DNA of 64,000 bases from Limnanthes douglasii subsp. nivea (taxonomy: Eukaryota > Streptophyta > Magnoliopsida > Brassicales > Limnanthaceae), in contig JAUPFV010000001.1 in the NCBI GenBank assembly GCA_036936605.1, positions 347,769,081 to 347,833,080 of the forward strand, written 5' to 3'. This document shows, piece by piece, positions 20,760-31,988 of the stretch. Below the pieces are notes generated by a model. It had not been told where the DNA came from. It saw nothing but the letters and a program-made list of their open reading frames with translations, and ran no database searches. How positions within the stretch are numbered: position 1 is the stretch's first letter; every line of letters begins with the position of its first letter. The position numbers and the translations under genes were made by a program.

Positions 20760-20944
20760 TTCACTCCAACAAGGTTTCAGCATCAAAAGTCAAGGCTAGA
20801 GGTAAGAAGGATTTGTCTTCCGACAGGACCAATGTCTCATACACCGAGGATGATAGTGGAGAGGAGGTCGAGTCACCTCCTAAAAGGCTTCGCCCAAAAG
20901 AAGAGGGCAAAATGGGCATGTCCTCCGACAGGACCATCGACTGA
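20760..20944 (+). pseudogene. LINE ORF1 C-terminal tail
   Basis: Encodes a hydrophilic tail (KARGKKDLSSDRTNVSYTED, then EEVESPPKRLRPKEEGKMG) that stops at 20942-20944, just before the ORF2 start at 20967. Position and composition fit the end of a LINE gag-like ORF1. The zinc-knuckle part is not present. Confidence 0.45.
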
Positions 20945-20966
20945 TGCACTGTAAGTCTACTTCCTT

Positions 20967-22340
20967 ATGAATATTGCTTCTTAGAATGTGAGAGGTCTTA
21001 ATGACCCCGTTAGACAAAAAGATGTTACTGATTTTATAATTAGAAATAACATCTGCTTTCTTGTCATAGTCGAAACCAAAGTCCACCTTTCGAAAGTTGA
21101 TTCTATTCTTAGATTTATGACACCCTTCTGGCATGTTCTCACCAACCACTCCTCTCATCCCCCAGGAAGAATTTGGATTATTTGGAATCCTAGTGTTATC
21201 TCAATCACTAGAATTTCTCAATCCCCACAATTCATCCACTGTTCTGCCAAATGCCTCAATTTCAATGCATCTTTTATATTCTCTGTTATCTACGCATTCA
21301 ATGAGGCATTGAATCGTATCCCTCTTTGGAATGATCTAATCACCATTTCCAAATCCAACCAAGGCACTCCCTGGGATGCCTTGGGGGATTTCAATACCAT
21401 CCGTTACCCCGCTGAGCGAATCGGTTCAACCGACAATTGGTCTGCAGCTATTGATGATATCAATAATTGCTGCTATCATTTTGAGCTTAGTGATCTTAAA
21501 TCGACGGGATTTAGTTTCACCTGGATCAATAAGCAACCGTCACACCCCATCCTCTCTAAAACCGATCGCGTCCTAGTCAATCCTGATTCGGACATCATTT
21601 TCCCTATGTCTTTTTCCCACTTTGGTTTTCTCCGCTCTTCCGACCACACCATTGTCACCCTCAATATTGGCCTCCCTAGGCCTCAGAGGAAGAAACCTTT
21701 CAAATTTTTCAATATGTGGCAGTCTCATCCTCTTTTTAAAAGCATAGTTTCCCACAGTTGGAATCTACCTATTCATTCTTCTGGTATGAGTTATGTCACT
21801 GACAAACTTAATCGTTTCCAACTTGAGGTTGCCACTTTTAATCGAAATGAGTATAGTGATATTAGAATTAGGGTTACTAATGCTCAAAATAATCTCTTCA
21901 TTGCCCAAGAAGCCCTTGCCAATGATCCCCTCAACCCTTCTCTGGCTTCCAACGAAGTTGAGGCTTCCTCAAACTTCATCTTCCTGAGTCGAGCCGAAGA
22001 GTCTTTCCTCAAGAAAAAATCTAGAGAAAACTGGATCAAGCTTGGGGACAAAAACACAAAAATCTTTCACAATAGTATTAAAACTCGACTCCACCAAAAT
22101 AAAATTGTTTCAATCAATAATGATCAGGGAATTTCTATTTCTTCTCCCGTTAGTATCTCAAATGTCTTTGTCAGCTACTTTGAAAACTCTTTAGGGGTCC
22201 GTCCTCCTGAGGATTACCCGGGGTTGGAAAAAATGGCCTCTCTTCTTACTACCAAAGTCAAAGATTGTGATAAGACCCATATGGTCCACGAGATCTCTCG
22301 TGAGGAGATCAAGTCTTCCATTTTAGCATTGATAGCAACA
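20967..22340 (+). pseudogene. LINE ORF2, endonuclease region
   Basis: ORF2 starts ATG at 20967 (MNIAS), then a TAG at 20982-20984 stands where related proteins have Trp in the WNVRGLN motif. The frame then stays open: NVRGLNDPVRQKDVTDFI, VIVETKVHLSKV (catalytic Glu), LGDFNTIRYPAER (Asp-Phe-Asn), FSFTWINKQ, LSKTDRVLVN and SSDHTIVTLNI (the SDH motif). This is an AP-like endonuclease that would nick target DNA. A frameshift occurs near 22340. Confidence 0.9.
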
Positions 22341-23453
22341 AGGTGTCTTGCCTTAATGGTTTTAATTCTTTCTTCTTCAAAACCTCTTGGAATGTGGTTG
22401 GGGAGGACATATGTAACGGTGTCCTGGAGTTCCAAACTGGTACCATCAATTCCTCTTGGAACTCCACCTCCATTGCTCTTATTCCCAAAAAGGAATTCCA
22501 TTCGGAGGCAGCTAATTTTAGGCCTATTGCTCTTTGTAATATTGTCTATAATATAATCTCCAAAATCTTAGCCAACAGAATTAAAGACTCATTTCCCTAT
22601 CTTATTAAAAATTCTCAATCGACCTTTGTCTCGGGAAGAAACATCTCAGACAACATCCTTCTTTCCCAAGAACTCCTTAGAGGCTATCACTCTAATGCTT
22701 ATGGCAGAAAGGTTGCTCTAAAGATTGATCTTAAGAAGGATTTTGATAGTGTGCGCTAGCATCTCATCCTAGGCATTCTGGTGTCTATGAATTTTCCCGA
22801 TCAGGTGATCAATTGGATCATCAAATGCATCTCCTCCCCCTCCTACTCCGTTATCGTCAATGGAGACCCCCATGGTAACTCCAAAGGTATAAAAGGTCTC
22901 CGGCAAGGGGACCCGCTCTCCCCCTCTCTCTTTGTCCTGGTCATGCAAGTCCTTTTCTGTACTCTTAAGGAGAAAAGTTCCAATAAAAACTTTAAATTTC
23001 ACTCGAAATGCCACAAACTCAAAATCACGAATCTTTTCTTTGCAGATGATCTCATGATTTTCTGTCATGGGGATGTCAATTCTCTACTTCTTATCAAAGA
23101 GGCCCTGATTGAATTTCATGACCTATCTGGACTCAAAGTCAATCCCTCCAAAAGCCATATCTTTCTCTCGGGTATCAACCACCCTCTGAGAGCCGATCTT
23201 CTTTCCATTATGGGTTTCCCTGAAGGATCTCTCCCAATCAAATACTTGGGGAGTTCTCCTCCTTACAAGGCATCTTACCGCTCGGATAAACTCTTGGACT
23301 TCCAAACATCTATCCTATGCGGGCAGACTCTAGCTCATCAAATCTGTCCTCTTTGCCAAACAAGTTTACTGGTCCTCCATTTTCATTCTCCCCTCCAGGA
23401 TCATAAAAGAGCTCTCTCAATACCTTTGTCGATTTCTCTGGTCAGGTTCTGCC
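22341..23453 (+). pseudogene. LINE ORF2, reverse transcriptase region
   Basis: Reads NGFNSFFFKTSWNVVGED, IALIPKKEFHSEAANFRPIA (RT block 1-2), VALKIDLKKDFDSV, a TAG at 22757-22759, then GLRQGDPLSPSLFVLVMQVL and LFFADDLMIF, the catalytic FADD box near 23039-23050. SLPIKYLGSSPPYK follows. The stop and a frameshift near 23310 inactivate it. Confidence 0.92.
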
Positions 23454-24542
23454 ATGAAAACCCACGGGGCTAAAATAACATGGTCCAAAGTTATCTCTCC
23501 CACGAAAGAGAGCGACCTTGGGATTCTAGACCTCTTAATCTGGAATCAGACGGTAGTCCTTAAACACCTTTGGTCTGTTATCAGCAATAATAATTACTCG
23601 ATCTGGAGTGATTGGATTAAAATGGAAAAAATCAAAAATAAATTTTTTTGGGATCTTCCTCTCGGATCCTCAACCTCTTGGATTTGGAGGAAAATTATCC
23701 GGTTTCGACCCTTGGCGAGCAACTTGTACAGGGTGGCTATCGGGAATGGCTCGACTACATCTTTCTGGTTTGATCCATGGCTTATCTCTACCTCTTTTGT
23801 AAATCACTATGGATCCGATATCATTGACGATTCCAGACTCAGGAAGAACCTCAAAGTCTCCGAGATCATTCTCAATGGTAATTGGAATTGGCCATCTAAC
23901 CTTCGATTCGCTCGAGCTAGAAGCAACGCTAATCTCAAATAGACCAACATGCTCCTCCTCTCCCCTCCCTCCTAACATCTCTACTCAAGACGTCCATTAT
24001 TGGAATGCGAAAACTGGTTGCATCACATTCACCATCCAGGACACCTACAATGCCATTCGTAAGCCCAACCCAGCAGTAGGGTAAGCCGGGTTAGTATGGA
24101 ATAAATACAACATTCCTCGACATTCTTTCATCCTTTGGCTTGATGTCCAAAACAAACTATCCACTAGGGATAAGTTTCTCAATTGGGGCTCAATACCCCG
24201 GCTGACTGTGTACTTTGTAACTCTGCACTGGAAACCTCAGCTCATCTCCTCTTTGACTGTAGTTTCGCTCAGAGTATTTGGACTCAAGCCAGTTCAAAAT
24301 TGGGTTTTCCTTTAACTCACTCTAACTGGAAGTCTTGGATTAATGAGGCGTCAAACTGGTCTCAATCTCGAAACCACCATCTCTGGTGCTCTAGTTTTGG
24401 CGCGGTTATCTACCACGTTTGGAATGAGAGGAACTCAAGAATCTTTGGTTCCCCTCCTGCCATCGCCTCCCTGGTTTCTCACCGAATCTACTATGATCTT
24501 CGATTTAGATTCCATGTTTCCAAGATTTTTTGGCCTTCATAA
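23454..24542 (+). pseudogene. LINE ORF2, C-terminal zinc-binding region
   Basis: Segments FWDLPLGSSTSWIWRKI and SFWFDPWL (23650-23790), then the zf-RVT-like stretch ADCVLCNSALETSAHLLFDC (24197-24256) with the Cys-x2-Cys...His...Cys pattern, followed by HVWNERNSRIF. This is the standard end of plant L1 ORF2. At least two frameshifts lie between the segments. Confidence 0.85.
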
Positions 24543-24929
24543 CTGCTTACCTCCCCTAACTATCTCCTTCTCTTATTGTAGGTATTCTCGATTGCCCCGA
24601 CACTTTGTTCGGGACCTTACGGAGTCCTTAACTCTGGAGCTTTCATCAGATCGTCGCGGGGTCTCTGGATGCTCAGTCATATTGTTCCCACCTCCGCTCT
24701 TTTATTTCTATCTAAGTAGTTATGCCGATGTTACTACTATTTATCCTCGGCCACCTAGTACTTTTGTATCAGTTTCACTTATCTTTTGTATCTCCTCGGG
24801 GTATGCCCCAGGTATTTGTATGAACTCTCTGTTTATTTAAATATTTTTTACCCACCAAAATAATAATAATCAAAGTATACCAATAAAACTATAATAACCT
24901 TATATCAATTTTAAATTATAATACACTAC

Positions 24930-25085
24930 CGTGATGACCATGACGTTAATCCTACTGTGTTCTGTCGTGACTGTGACGGTCGTGACCATAGCCGTGACAA
25001 TGAATCCATTATGTTCTACCGTGACCCGTTATTCTACATACCGTGATAGTTCTACTTTGATCTCCCTATAACGCGTCACCTTTGA
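24930..25085. repeat. CGTGAC-rich degenerate repeat
   Basis: Repeated GTGAC/GTGATG words (at least eight in 150 bp) with a larger imperfect repeat: AATCCTACTGTGTTCTGTCG near 24951 and AATCCATTATGTTCTACCG near 25003. GC content is higher than in the flanks. Function unknown. Confidence 0.6.
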
Positions 25086-26440
25086 CACCTCTAGTTAAGC
25101 ATTGTTTGGTTTAAATTTGTTTTTTTTCTTACAAAAGTATTAGATTGGTTGGTTTATAGTTTAAACCTTTAAGATTAAGATTCAAATTATTTTATCTCTC
25201 AGTTTTTTTTCAATGTAAAAAAGCAAAAGATATCATTCACTTATTTTAAAACATTTAAAATTTTATATATTTAAACATAATCTCGCATACTAAACTACTA
25301 TTTTATAATATCTTGTTTATTCTTTCAAATTCAAACTGGTGAAATCAAATTTAGATATGTCATGCATGAAACTGTAATGAAATTAAGTTTTCAAAATCGA
25401 TTTCGCAAATCATGTTTTCATTCCTATATATATTTACACATGACTTCTGCATTGTCTAATTATGATTTCTAATTAATCTATTTAACGAGCTTTAGATCAA
25501 TGACATCCGTTCCAGTTAGTTAGGAACATCAGGTAACGAAGTACCCCTAAGGATTTACTAACTCACAGTAATTAAACTACAAAACTAGACAAGACACATT
25601 TGAGAATTAATATAAATATATTCTTTTTTTACGCGAATCCCGAATTAGGAAAAGAGTGAGTAACTTAGTAAAGAATTATGCAACCTCCTTATCTAATAGA
25701 TTATATACAATTTTTAATAGTTTTTTACAATGACAGCTATTTTTTAAGAAACCATTTATTATATCAATAAATTAATTTCTATGTAAGAAAAAACGTACTC
25801 ATAATCACTTTTTAGTATTATTCATTTTAGTAACTTCTAGACACAAAGAAAATCTAAAGACTTAATAGAATTAAAATCTAGGCATACAATTATTAACTCT
25901 TTGAACTTAAAAATTACTTCACAAGTTTCAATTAATTTATAACGTCCTAATATATAAAATAAACCATTAAATGATCAATAAATTATTTTTTTGTGATATT
26001 TCATTTCAACAATTTTCAACTACCCTACACTTGAAATCTAATATTGTCCCCAATATTAAGAACATAAAGAAATAGACTAAGGAACAATAGTATCTCACGA
26101 ATGTATTTGGGGTTGAAATATGCGGGATTGGAGTTTAAAGTGTAGAAGCTAGTTGGTTCCGCCAAAGGACAAGTAATACAAAAGAAAAGAACAAGTGATA
26201 AAAACACCAAAACAAAATTTAAAAGCAGATTATCAACAAGCCCAAAAATAAAATAAAAATAAATATACCTAAAAAAAAAAATTTAGATGAACATGATTTC
26301 TCAAATATAATTATACTATGAATATTGTAGGGAATACTGTTTTTTAAAATAGTATTCATCAATTTTTTGAATTTTGAATCAAAAATAAAATAAAAATACT
26401 GGAATATAATAAATTAATTTTTTTAAAAAACTTAACTAGG
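25086..26440. other. AT-rich intergenic stretch
   Basis: No gene, RNA or element boundary recognised. A 61-codon minus-strand frame (26210-26025) starts with a hydrophobic segment, but it has no family support and lies in very AT-rich DNA. Confidence 0.5.
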
Positions 26441-26454
26441 GTTTCCTCCCAATC

Positions 26455-27615
26455 AACACTTTATTTTAAGTCAGTAGGTCGACTTGCCAGATCAATAAAT
26501 TTGAGCTTGTAGAGGGATTGAGATTCGTCTTTGTCAAAAATCCCTTCAAAGTATTTGAGACGATGACATTTCACCTTTATATTCCCATTTCAAGATGTGA
26601 GCTTTTCATAGCTTGATGAGGAGCGTATTATAGGATTGGTATTATTCGTTATGTGAAAGTTAAGTATGAACTAGTACATGCATTATTTTTTAGTTATTGA
26701 GTCTAATAGAATATTGATTATACCCGGGGTATCCGTTATCCATGGATTTTGAAACATCTCTAAGAATTTAGAGAACTTATTTTCTCCATCTTGCGGCTTC
26801 GTTATGTCTAAGTATGGAACGCGCATAGAGTATTTTGATATATTGGAGGTCAAAAGGTTTTTCAGCATCATAACAATCACGGTCGAGCTCGCCGCAATCA
26901 AAATTTCCTTATTTTGCTATGTATTCAAATTTCAACTCACATTTCTGACCTACTTCTCACTCATTTTGTAGTGTGGTTGCATTCACTTTGGTAGGGTTTC
27001 TTGTCGTATTGTTAGGTCATGCTACTTGTGTTATTGAGGAAGCATGTAATGTATCAGACCCACTTGAACCTCCAATTTTTTTAAACACTCTCATTGATTT
27101 TGCACCAACACGTGTATATTTTTTTTATACTTATATCATTCCTCTCAAAGTATTTGTTGCATGATTCAATAACCTGATCACATTCTCTTTAAATGCTGAT
27201 ATCTTTTCCAACTTCTCCAAGTCCTTATGTTTCTATCCGTTCTCGTTGTTCTTTTAGAAAAAGTTTGGATTTTGTATGCGACCTACTTGATAATTACTAG
27301 TAAAATTAGGTTTAGGTCTCTGTTGGAAATTACTTACAAACTTGGCATCTTCAGATTACGTGAACTGATTTGTGATAGATGAATGATAAATATTAACGCA
27401 TGATACTGGAGCCGAATTCATGCCAAATTCATATTTTCTTGAATGATAATCTCATTATTGTGGATAATGGTGGTCAACACCAACCTGATTTCAAAATGAT
27501 ATGCAACCACTTTCGGTCGGAGTATGCCCGGATCGAATTCATTCAATGAAAGATTCATATAGTCTCTAATTCGTCTTGAAACAAGTCCCTTATGTATTAT
27601 TCATTCGGCGGCCAT
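26455..27615 (-). pseudogene. decayed gypsy (Athila-like) gag and integrase-tail remnant
   Basis: Minus-strand order: at 27615 MAAE then a stop, followed by SRRIRDYMNLSLNEFDPGIL, which resembles the start of Athila-type gag. At 26901-26683 VPYLDITKPQDGENKFSKFL followed by Glu-Met-Phe resembles the PYP...FxKFLEIFK region before the protease. At about 26590-26470 VKCHRLKYFEGIFDKDES resembles the end of pol (NGQRLKHY-type). Everything between is missing. Resemblance is by eye only. Confidence 0.35.
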
Positions 27616-29242
27616 TGTTAATGTATAAATCTATACAATAAGAAATGAATAATTAAATAGCAAACATAATTAATTTCAAAATTAAATCAAGTAATTTTTT
27701 TTATTAAAAACTAATATATATATATATACACACTACATTAGATAAATTGAAATAATACAATATACTAAAGTCAATTTCAAAAAAATATTATTCTACTATT
27801 AAAATAAAAAATAAAATCAGATAGTAATTAAAATAGTTACATATAAATAAAATAAAATAAAATTAAAATTAAAAATAAAAATTAATTTTTACAAAAATAT
27901 ATCAAACTAATAAATCTAAAAAATAAAGATTTTTATTCTCCGACTACTACGAGGCCACGAATCCAAAGAAATAAATTAAAAAGTTTAATGGTAAACTAGG
28001 AGAAATTGGTTATAGTGAACATGCGTATTTAATTTATTCAGAATTTTAACAATTAAGTAAATTTAATCTAAACATAATTGTTTAAAAGTAAGGTTTTCTT
28101 TATGAGTGTTATGATCATCTCTCGATCTCACATAACTAACTACTTTTTTTATGTGGCTCGTAATATTTCTAGTCTCGTACCTCATACAATTATGTCATGG
28201 AATCTAAGAACCTAGTTGAGACTTCCCTGAGTCATGCCCATAACGTACTACTCATTCAACCCAATGGTATTAGTATAAATCCGAAATAGATTTTACCTCT
28301 CGGTCTCAACCTAAATCTAATATAATTCAATTACTCCTGTAGAAAATTGAAAGCATTATGAATACTACTAATACTGAAAGAAAATTATGTAAGAAAAAAT
28401 CAAGATTAAAAAGTTTAATTCATAAATAAAAATGTAGCAGAGGTTACAAGACCCTAGAACACATGAAGTTTACCTCAATTTGAGCATAATCCTAAAAACA
28501 AAAACTAAAATAAAAGAAATAGAAAAAATACAGTGTTTGATTCTCTGCGCATGAATATTCTTTTGTATGATGTAGCTCACCTTGAGCATAATCCAAAAAA
28601 TAAAAACTAAAGTAAAAGAAATAGAAGGAAGATACAATGTTTGATTCTCTACCACCTAAATCTCCCATTGTTGTATGTTGTGTTAAGGTTTTACTTATTT
28701 GAAGAGTTAGTAGCTTTTTATTTAACCATAATCCATTAAAAGTAATATCATCAAGAGAATAATTATAATTCTTATGAAATTAAATAAAAGAATTAATCTA
28801 TTGTTTTAAATTAAATAATAAGATTATAATTTATTATTAAAGATAAATCTTTATTACTTTCATAAGAATGAAATCGTAATTCTTATCAAATAAAATAAAA
28901 GAATAATTTTATTCTTATAAATTAAATAATAAGATATTATAATATACTTTTAAGTAGACTAAAATATTTTAATCTCGATCTTCAATTAATTCTCCATTTC
29001 TTCTCTTTTTTTAAAATATTTTTTCTAATTATCTTCAAGTCCTTGATTTTTATTTTTTCTTTAATTATAACTTCTATTTGCAATCTTAACTCTTTTTTTA
29101 TTTCTTTTTGCTCTGTTTTGCTCCCACTTTACTAATAAAAAATAAAAAACCAAATGAGAGTATTTTATTCATAATCAATTAAAACTAACAATTAAACTAA
29201 TATAAAAGTAATATAAAATCAATGATAAATATCCTTTGATCA
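27616..29242. other. AT-rich stretch with local duplications
   Basis: No gene recognised. A direct duplication with a 92-bp offset covers 28491-28665 (TGAGCATAATCC followed by AAAAACTAAA). A second imperfect duplication covers 28750-28960 (AAATTAAATAATAAGAT at about 28811-28827 and again at about 28920-28936). A (TA)n run lies at 27713-27727. Confidence 0.55.
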
Positions 29243-29369
29243 TTGTCACAACATCTAAGTCATTCATCTTGTTTTATATCAACGATTAATATTTATTATC
29301 TTTTCCTTTATAAAACTTCCATTCTCTTCCATGTGGTCAACTTTACCAAAAATGTAGGCCCCTATACCA

Positions 29370-30060
29370 AGTACTTTTATGCCTTACAAGACCAAATCCA
29401 AAGAGTTTCGGAAAACAAAAGAGCTTTCAAAGTCATAAGGGATCTGATGAATAGATTCTATTATTCTTATAATGAAAACCTTAACCGAAGATTTACTAAA
29501 TTGAACACACCTGTGGCATTATTATATGATAAGAAGAGAGATTAAATCACCAAAATCCTAGAGTCATGTTAAAAATAGTCAATTAAAGAAGTCGTCGGTA
29601 TTATTATACATATCACAATGATCATGCACATTATATTAGAGATTATTTTCAGTTACAAGATGAAATTCATAGATTAATGAAGAATTGGTAGAATTCATTA
29701 ACGAACAAGAATGAGAAAATTAAGAGAAAAGACGAATAAAGGAAACCCAAAGAGACGAAAAAGAAAAGAAAAACAACATGAATTATGCATTATATTTATG
29801 GAGATACATTGTCAGGAATTGTTAAAGCATCAAGGAAAATATATAGAAAGATCTTGGAAGTTCATCCAATAATGAATCATTTCTACATTTACATCGGAAC
29901 CCCACTTTGACTTTTACTAATGATAATATGTAAGGTCTTATAGTGCCTCGTGAAGATGCTTTAGTAGTAACTCTTGTGATAACTAGAATTATAAAAATAA
30001 GGAGAGTTTTGGGTGATACTTGAAGTTCAGCTAATGTAACTTTTAAAGCAAGTTATGGAG
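29370..30060 (+). pseudogene. gypsy gag knuckle and protease remnant
   Basis: Plus-strand pieces in the right order for a Tat/gypsy gag-protease: FTKLNTPVALLYDK (29490-29535) before the knuckle, YHNDHAHYIRDYFQLQDEIH (29608-29670) in place of the CCHC box, and GLIVPREDALVVTLVITRII then Gly-Asp-Thr (29936-30020) before a stop and Ser-Ser, in place of the DTGSS active site. All frames are broken. It sits just left of element C but is a different, older copy. Confidence 0.6.
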
Positions 30061-30313
30061 GCAATGACATTGTCTTATCATCAGTGTACTAAGTATATGG
30101 CTAATGGAAGAGTTGGAATAATTAGAGAAAGTCAGTGAACAACTAGGTAATGTTATTATTTATCTTTGGAAGCATAAAATATGGTGATATAATGTTAACA
30201 GAGATTTTTAAGGGTTGTATTATTCCGTCGTATTTTTCCATTATGTAAGGATCAAATTTCTTCTGTATCTTTCTTTCCAAAATCCTTTGTGTTAATAGAG
30301 ATTCAGATAAAGT

Positions 30314-30675
30314 TGATAAGGTCGGAATTCTTTGGTACTGATTTACTGCATCATCCGAAGGGAAGTTCAGACATTTTATACCATACCATACTGAACAGTA
30401 TGATCAAGTAGTTAGTGACTCATCAGGCTGCTGATCCTTCCGTACCTTGGGTCTATGGGTCCTTAGACCTGACCCGAGTCCATAGTCCAACCCGGAAGGC
30501 CCATGGGTCACAAAATTAGTATAAATATCCCAACCAATTTCAGTTGGGAGGGAGGACTTTTGGAATAAGATATTAAATACAAGCACACACCACTCTTCTC
30601 TCACTATACTCTACTAAAACTTAATCCAATCTAAAATGACCAAAAACACCCTCAGGCTACAAATTATCCAAACCA
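30314..30675 (+). repeat. 5' LTR of element C
   Basis: Starts TGATAAGGTCGGA and ends ATTATCCAAACCA. Its first 70-80 bases match the 3' LTR at 45241. A TATA box (AGTATAAATATCCC, about 30519) is followed by AACCAATTTCAGTTGG, like the LTRs of A and B. Confidence 0.75.
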
Positions 30676-30700
30676 AATCGGCAACCACAGTGGGAGACAA
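30676..30700 (+). promoter_or_regulatory. primer binding site of element C
   Basis: AATCGGCAACCACAGTGGGA directly follows the LTR and corresponds to AATTGGCGACCACAGTGGGA in B. The tRNA primer was not identified with certainty. Confidence 0.55.
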
Positions 30701-30763
30701 CGGTGCCTGAATTTAAGATTCCAAACCAACAAAAGAAGCAGTAGTTCAGATGTCATCAAACAG

Positions 30764-31061
30764 ATGGATCCCAGTGTGTAGGAAGTTCCTCCTCTTCCAA
30801 AGGTGGAGGGGGCGAGAGAAGTTAATGAGCACACTACTGTGTCTAATGTCAAATACAACACAAATGAAAGACAGTTCATGCAAGAGGAACATGACCAACT
30901 AAGGTCTTATATTGAGTCTTTGAGGGCTAAAAAACAGACTGAGAAATGAATGAAAGAAAAGTCTAATACGTCTGGACCCCATCCAACCTTTGAGCCTGCT
31001 AAAAACGAGAAGTCTACAAAGACTCGAGTTAGCTCTAAGAAAACACATCATTTTAAACATC
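30764..31061 (+). pseudogene. element C gag, N-terminal part
   Basis: Starts MDPSV then TAG; afterwards EVPPLPKVEGAREVNEHTT, QEEHDQLRSYIESLRAKK matches the coiled-coil start of B gag (RDRLRVEIEALRAEK). It is cut by the insertion of B and resumes at 40654. Two in-frame stops make it inactive. Confidence 0.75.
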
Positions 31062-31066
31062 ATGTA
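31062..31066. repeat. target site duplication of element B, left copy
   Basis: ATGTA, repeated at 40649-40653 immediately outside the other LTR. Confidence 0.85.
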
Positions 31067-31559
31067 TGATGTGGATAAAAGTAGCCTGAGGGTAGGCTGG
31101 TAATTTCAAATGGAGTTTTAAGGCGGCGTGAGGGTGTTTAACAGTGTTTAAAGGTGTTTCACAGTGTTTTAAGGGTGTTTCACAGTGTTTTAAGGGTGGA
31201 GAGAGAATTGTGCAGCCTGGCAGCAGTTAATTTTTCTTACCCATAGTTAATGCTGGTGGTTGGGTATTTATAGTATGATATTTGGGCCCTTATGGGCTTT
31301 CGGGTCAAGTTTAATGGACCCGGGTCATGTTTAAAGACCCATGAGTTTTAAGCAGATGTACAGGTAGCTTAGTCAGACAGTGATTAGGTTTTTTAGTACT
31401 TTAGTCATAGTTCGAACTGCCTTATGCTTGCAGTGTTCGAGATCATCTGTCCGGTTCAATCAGTGCTGTTCGAATTGAAGTCTTGGAGTCTGTCCGAATT
31501 TACGGGGTGATTTACTTTGGACTACCCTTCCGGGGAGCTCTTCGAATTCGGACTCATCA
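31067..31559 (-). repeat. 3' LTR of element B
   Basis: Plus-strand ends TGATGTGG and GACTCATCA, giving perfect inverted termini TGATG/CATCA. Near-identical to 40156-40648. Includes a triplicated motif of about 21 bp (GGGTGTTTCACAGTGTTTTA) and, on the minus strand, the TATA box CTATAAATACCC near 31263-31273. Confidence 0.95.
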
Positions 31560-31576
31560 GGAGCCCCTTTTTTAGG
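31560..31576 (-). promoter_or_regulatory. polypurine tract of element B
   Basis: Minus-strand AAAAAAGGGGCTCC touches the start of the 3' LTR. It would prime plus-strand DNA synthesis. Confidence 0.8.
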
Positions 31577-31988
31577 TATTTGAACAAGTGTCCTTGTTAA
31601 AGAACTGAAAAACAGTCCGACTTAGGAAGTGGTCTTCCAATTCGAAGAGTTGAAGACGGACCCGGACAGAGCAATCGTTACACATTCCAAACGGTTCTTT
31701 GTCAGAGGTAGTGGGACACGTGTCACTCTCTGGTTGGTTACTTTTAGCCGTTTTTTCACCTTGAAAGTTGCACCACTTTCTCGAATAAGTTACTTCTTTA
31801 AATGCTATTAATGACGTCAGCGCCGTTTTTAATCATTGCCCAACTTTTCGGATTCTCCTAGGAATCAAACCCTTTTTTACATTTACTATAAATTCCATTT
31901 GTCTTTCACAGTCTCATTTTCACTTTCACTTTGCCATTTCACTCAAAACTTCATCTCTCTAAAACTTCAAACTTTCCTTAGTTGTTTT
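31577..31988 (+). other. leader upstream of the aORF in element B
   Basis: Non-coding by comparison with A and C. Pyrimidine-rich from about 31900, shortly before the aORF start. No TATA box was fixed. If the aORF is transcribed, its promoter must lie here or in the adjacent LTR read in the plus direction. Confidence 0.4.

Larger units (their letters stand above)
19612..24855 (+). mobile_element. L1-type LINE retrotransposon, decayed
   Basis: Non-LTR element with a long GC-richer leader (19620-20650), the tail of ORF1 (about 20760-20944), ORF2 (20967-24540: endonuclease, reverse transcriptase, C-terminal zinc-binding region) and a 3' end near 24855 next to AATAATAATAAT. Stops and frameshifts interrupt ORF2 several times. 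A clear target duplication could not be fixed because both flanks are AT-rich repeats. Confidence 0.88.

Noticed and set aside
26025..26210. 61-codon minus-strand frame with a signal-peptide-like start
   Set aside because: Lies in very AT-rich DNA with no family text, no leader or intron signal and no supporting context.
30404..30879. Minus-strand frames of 66-71 codons over the element C LTR and leader
   Set aside because: They overlap the LTR and primer site and have no family text.
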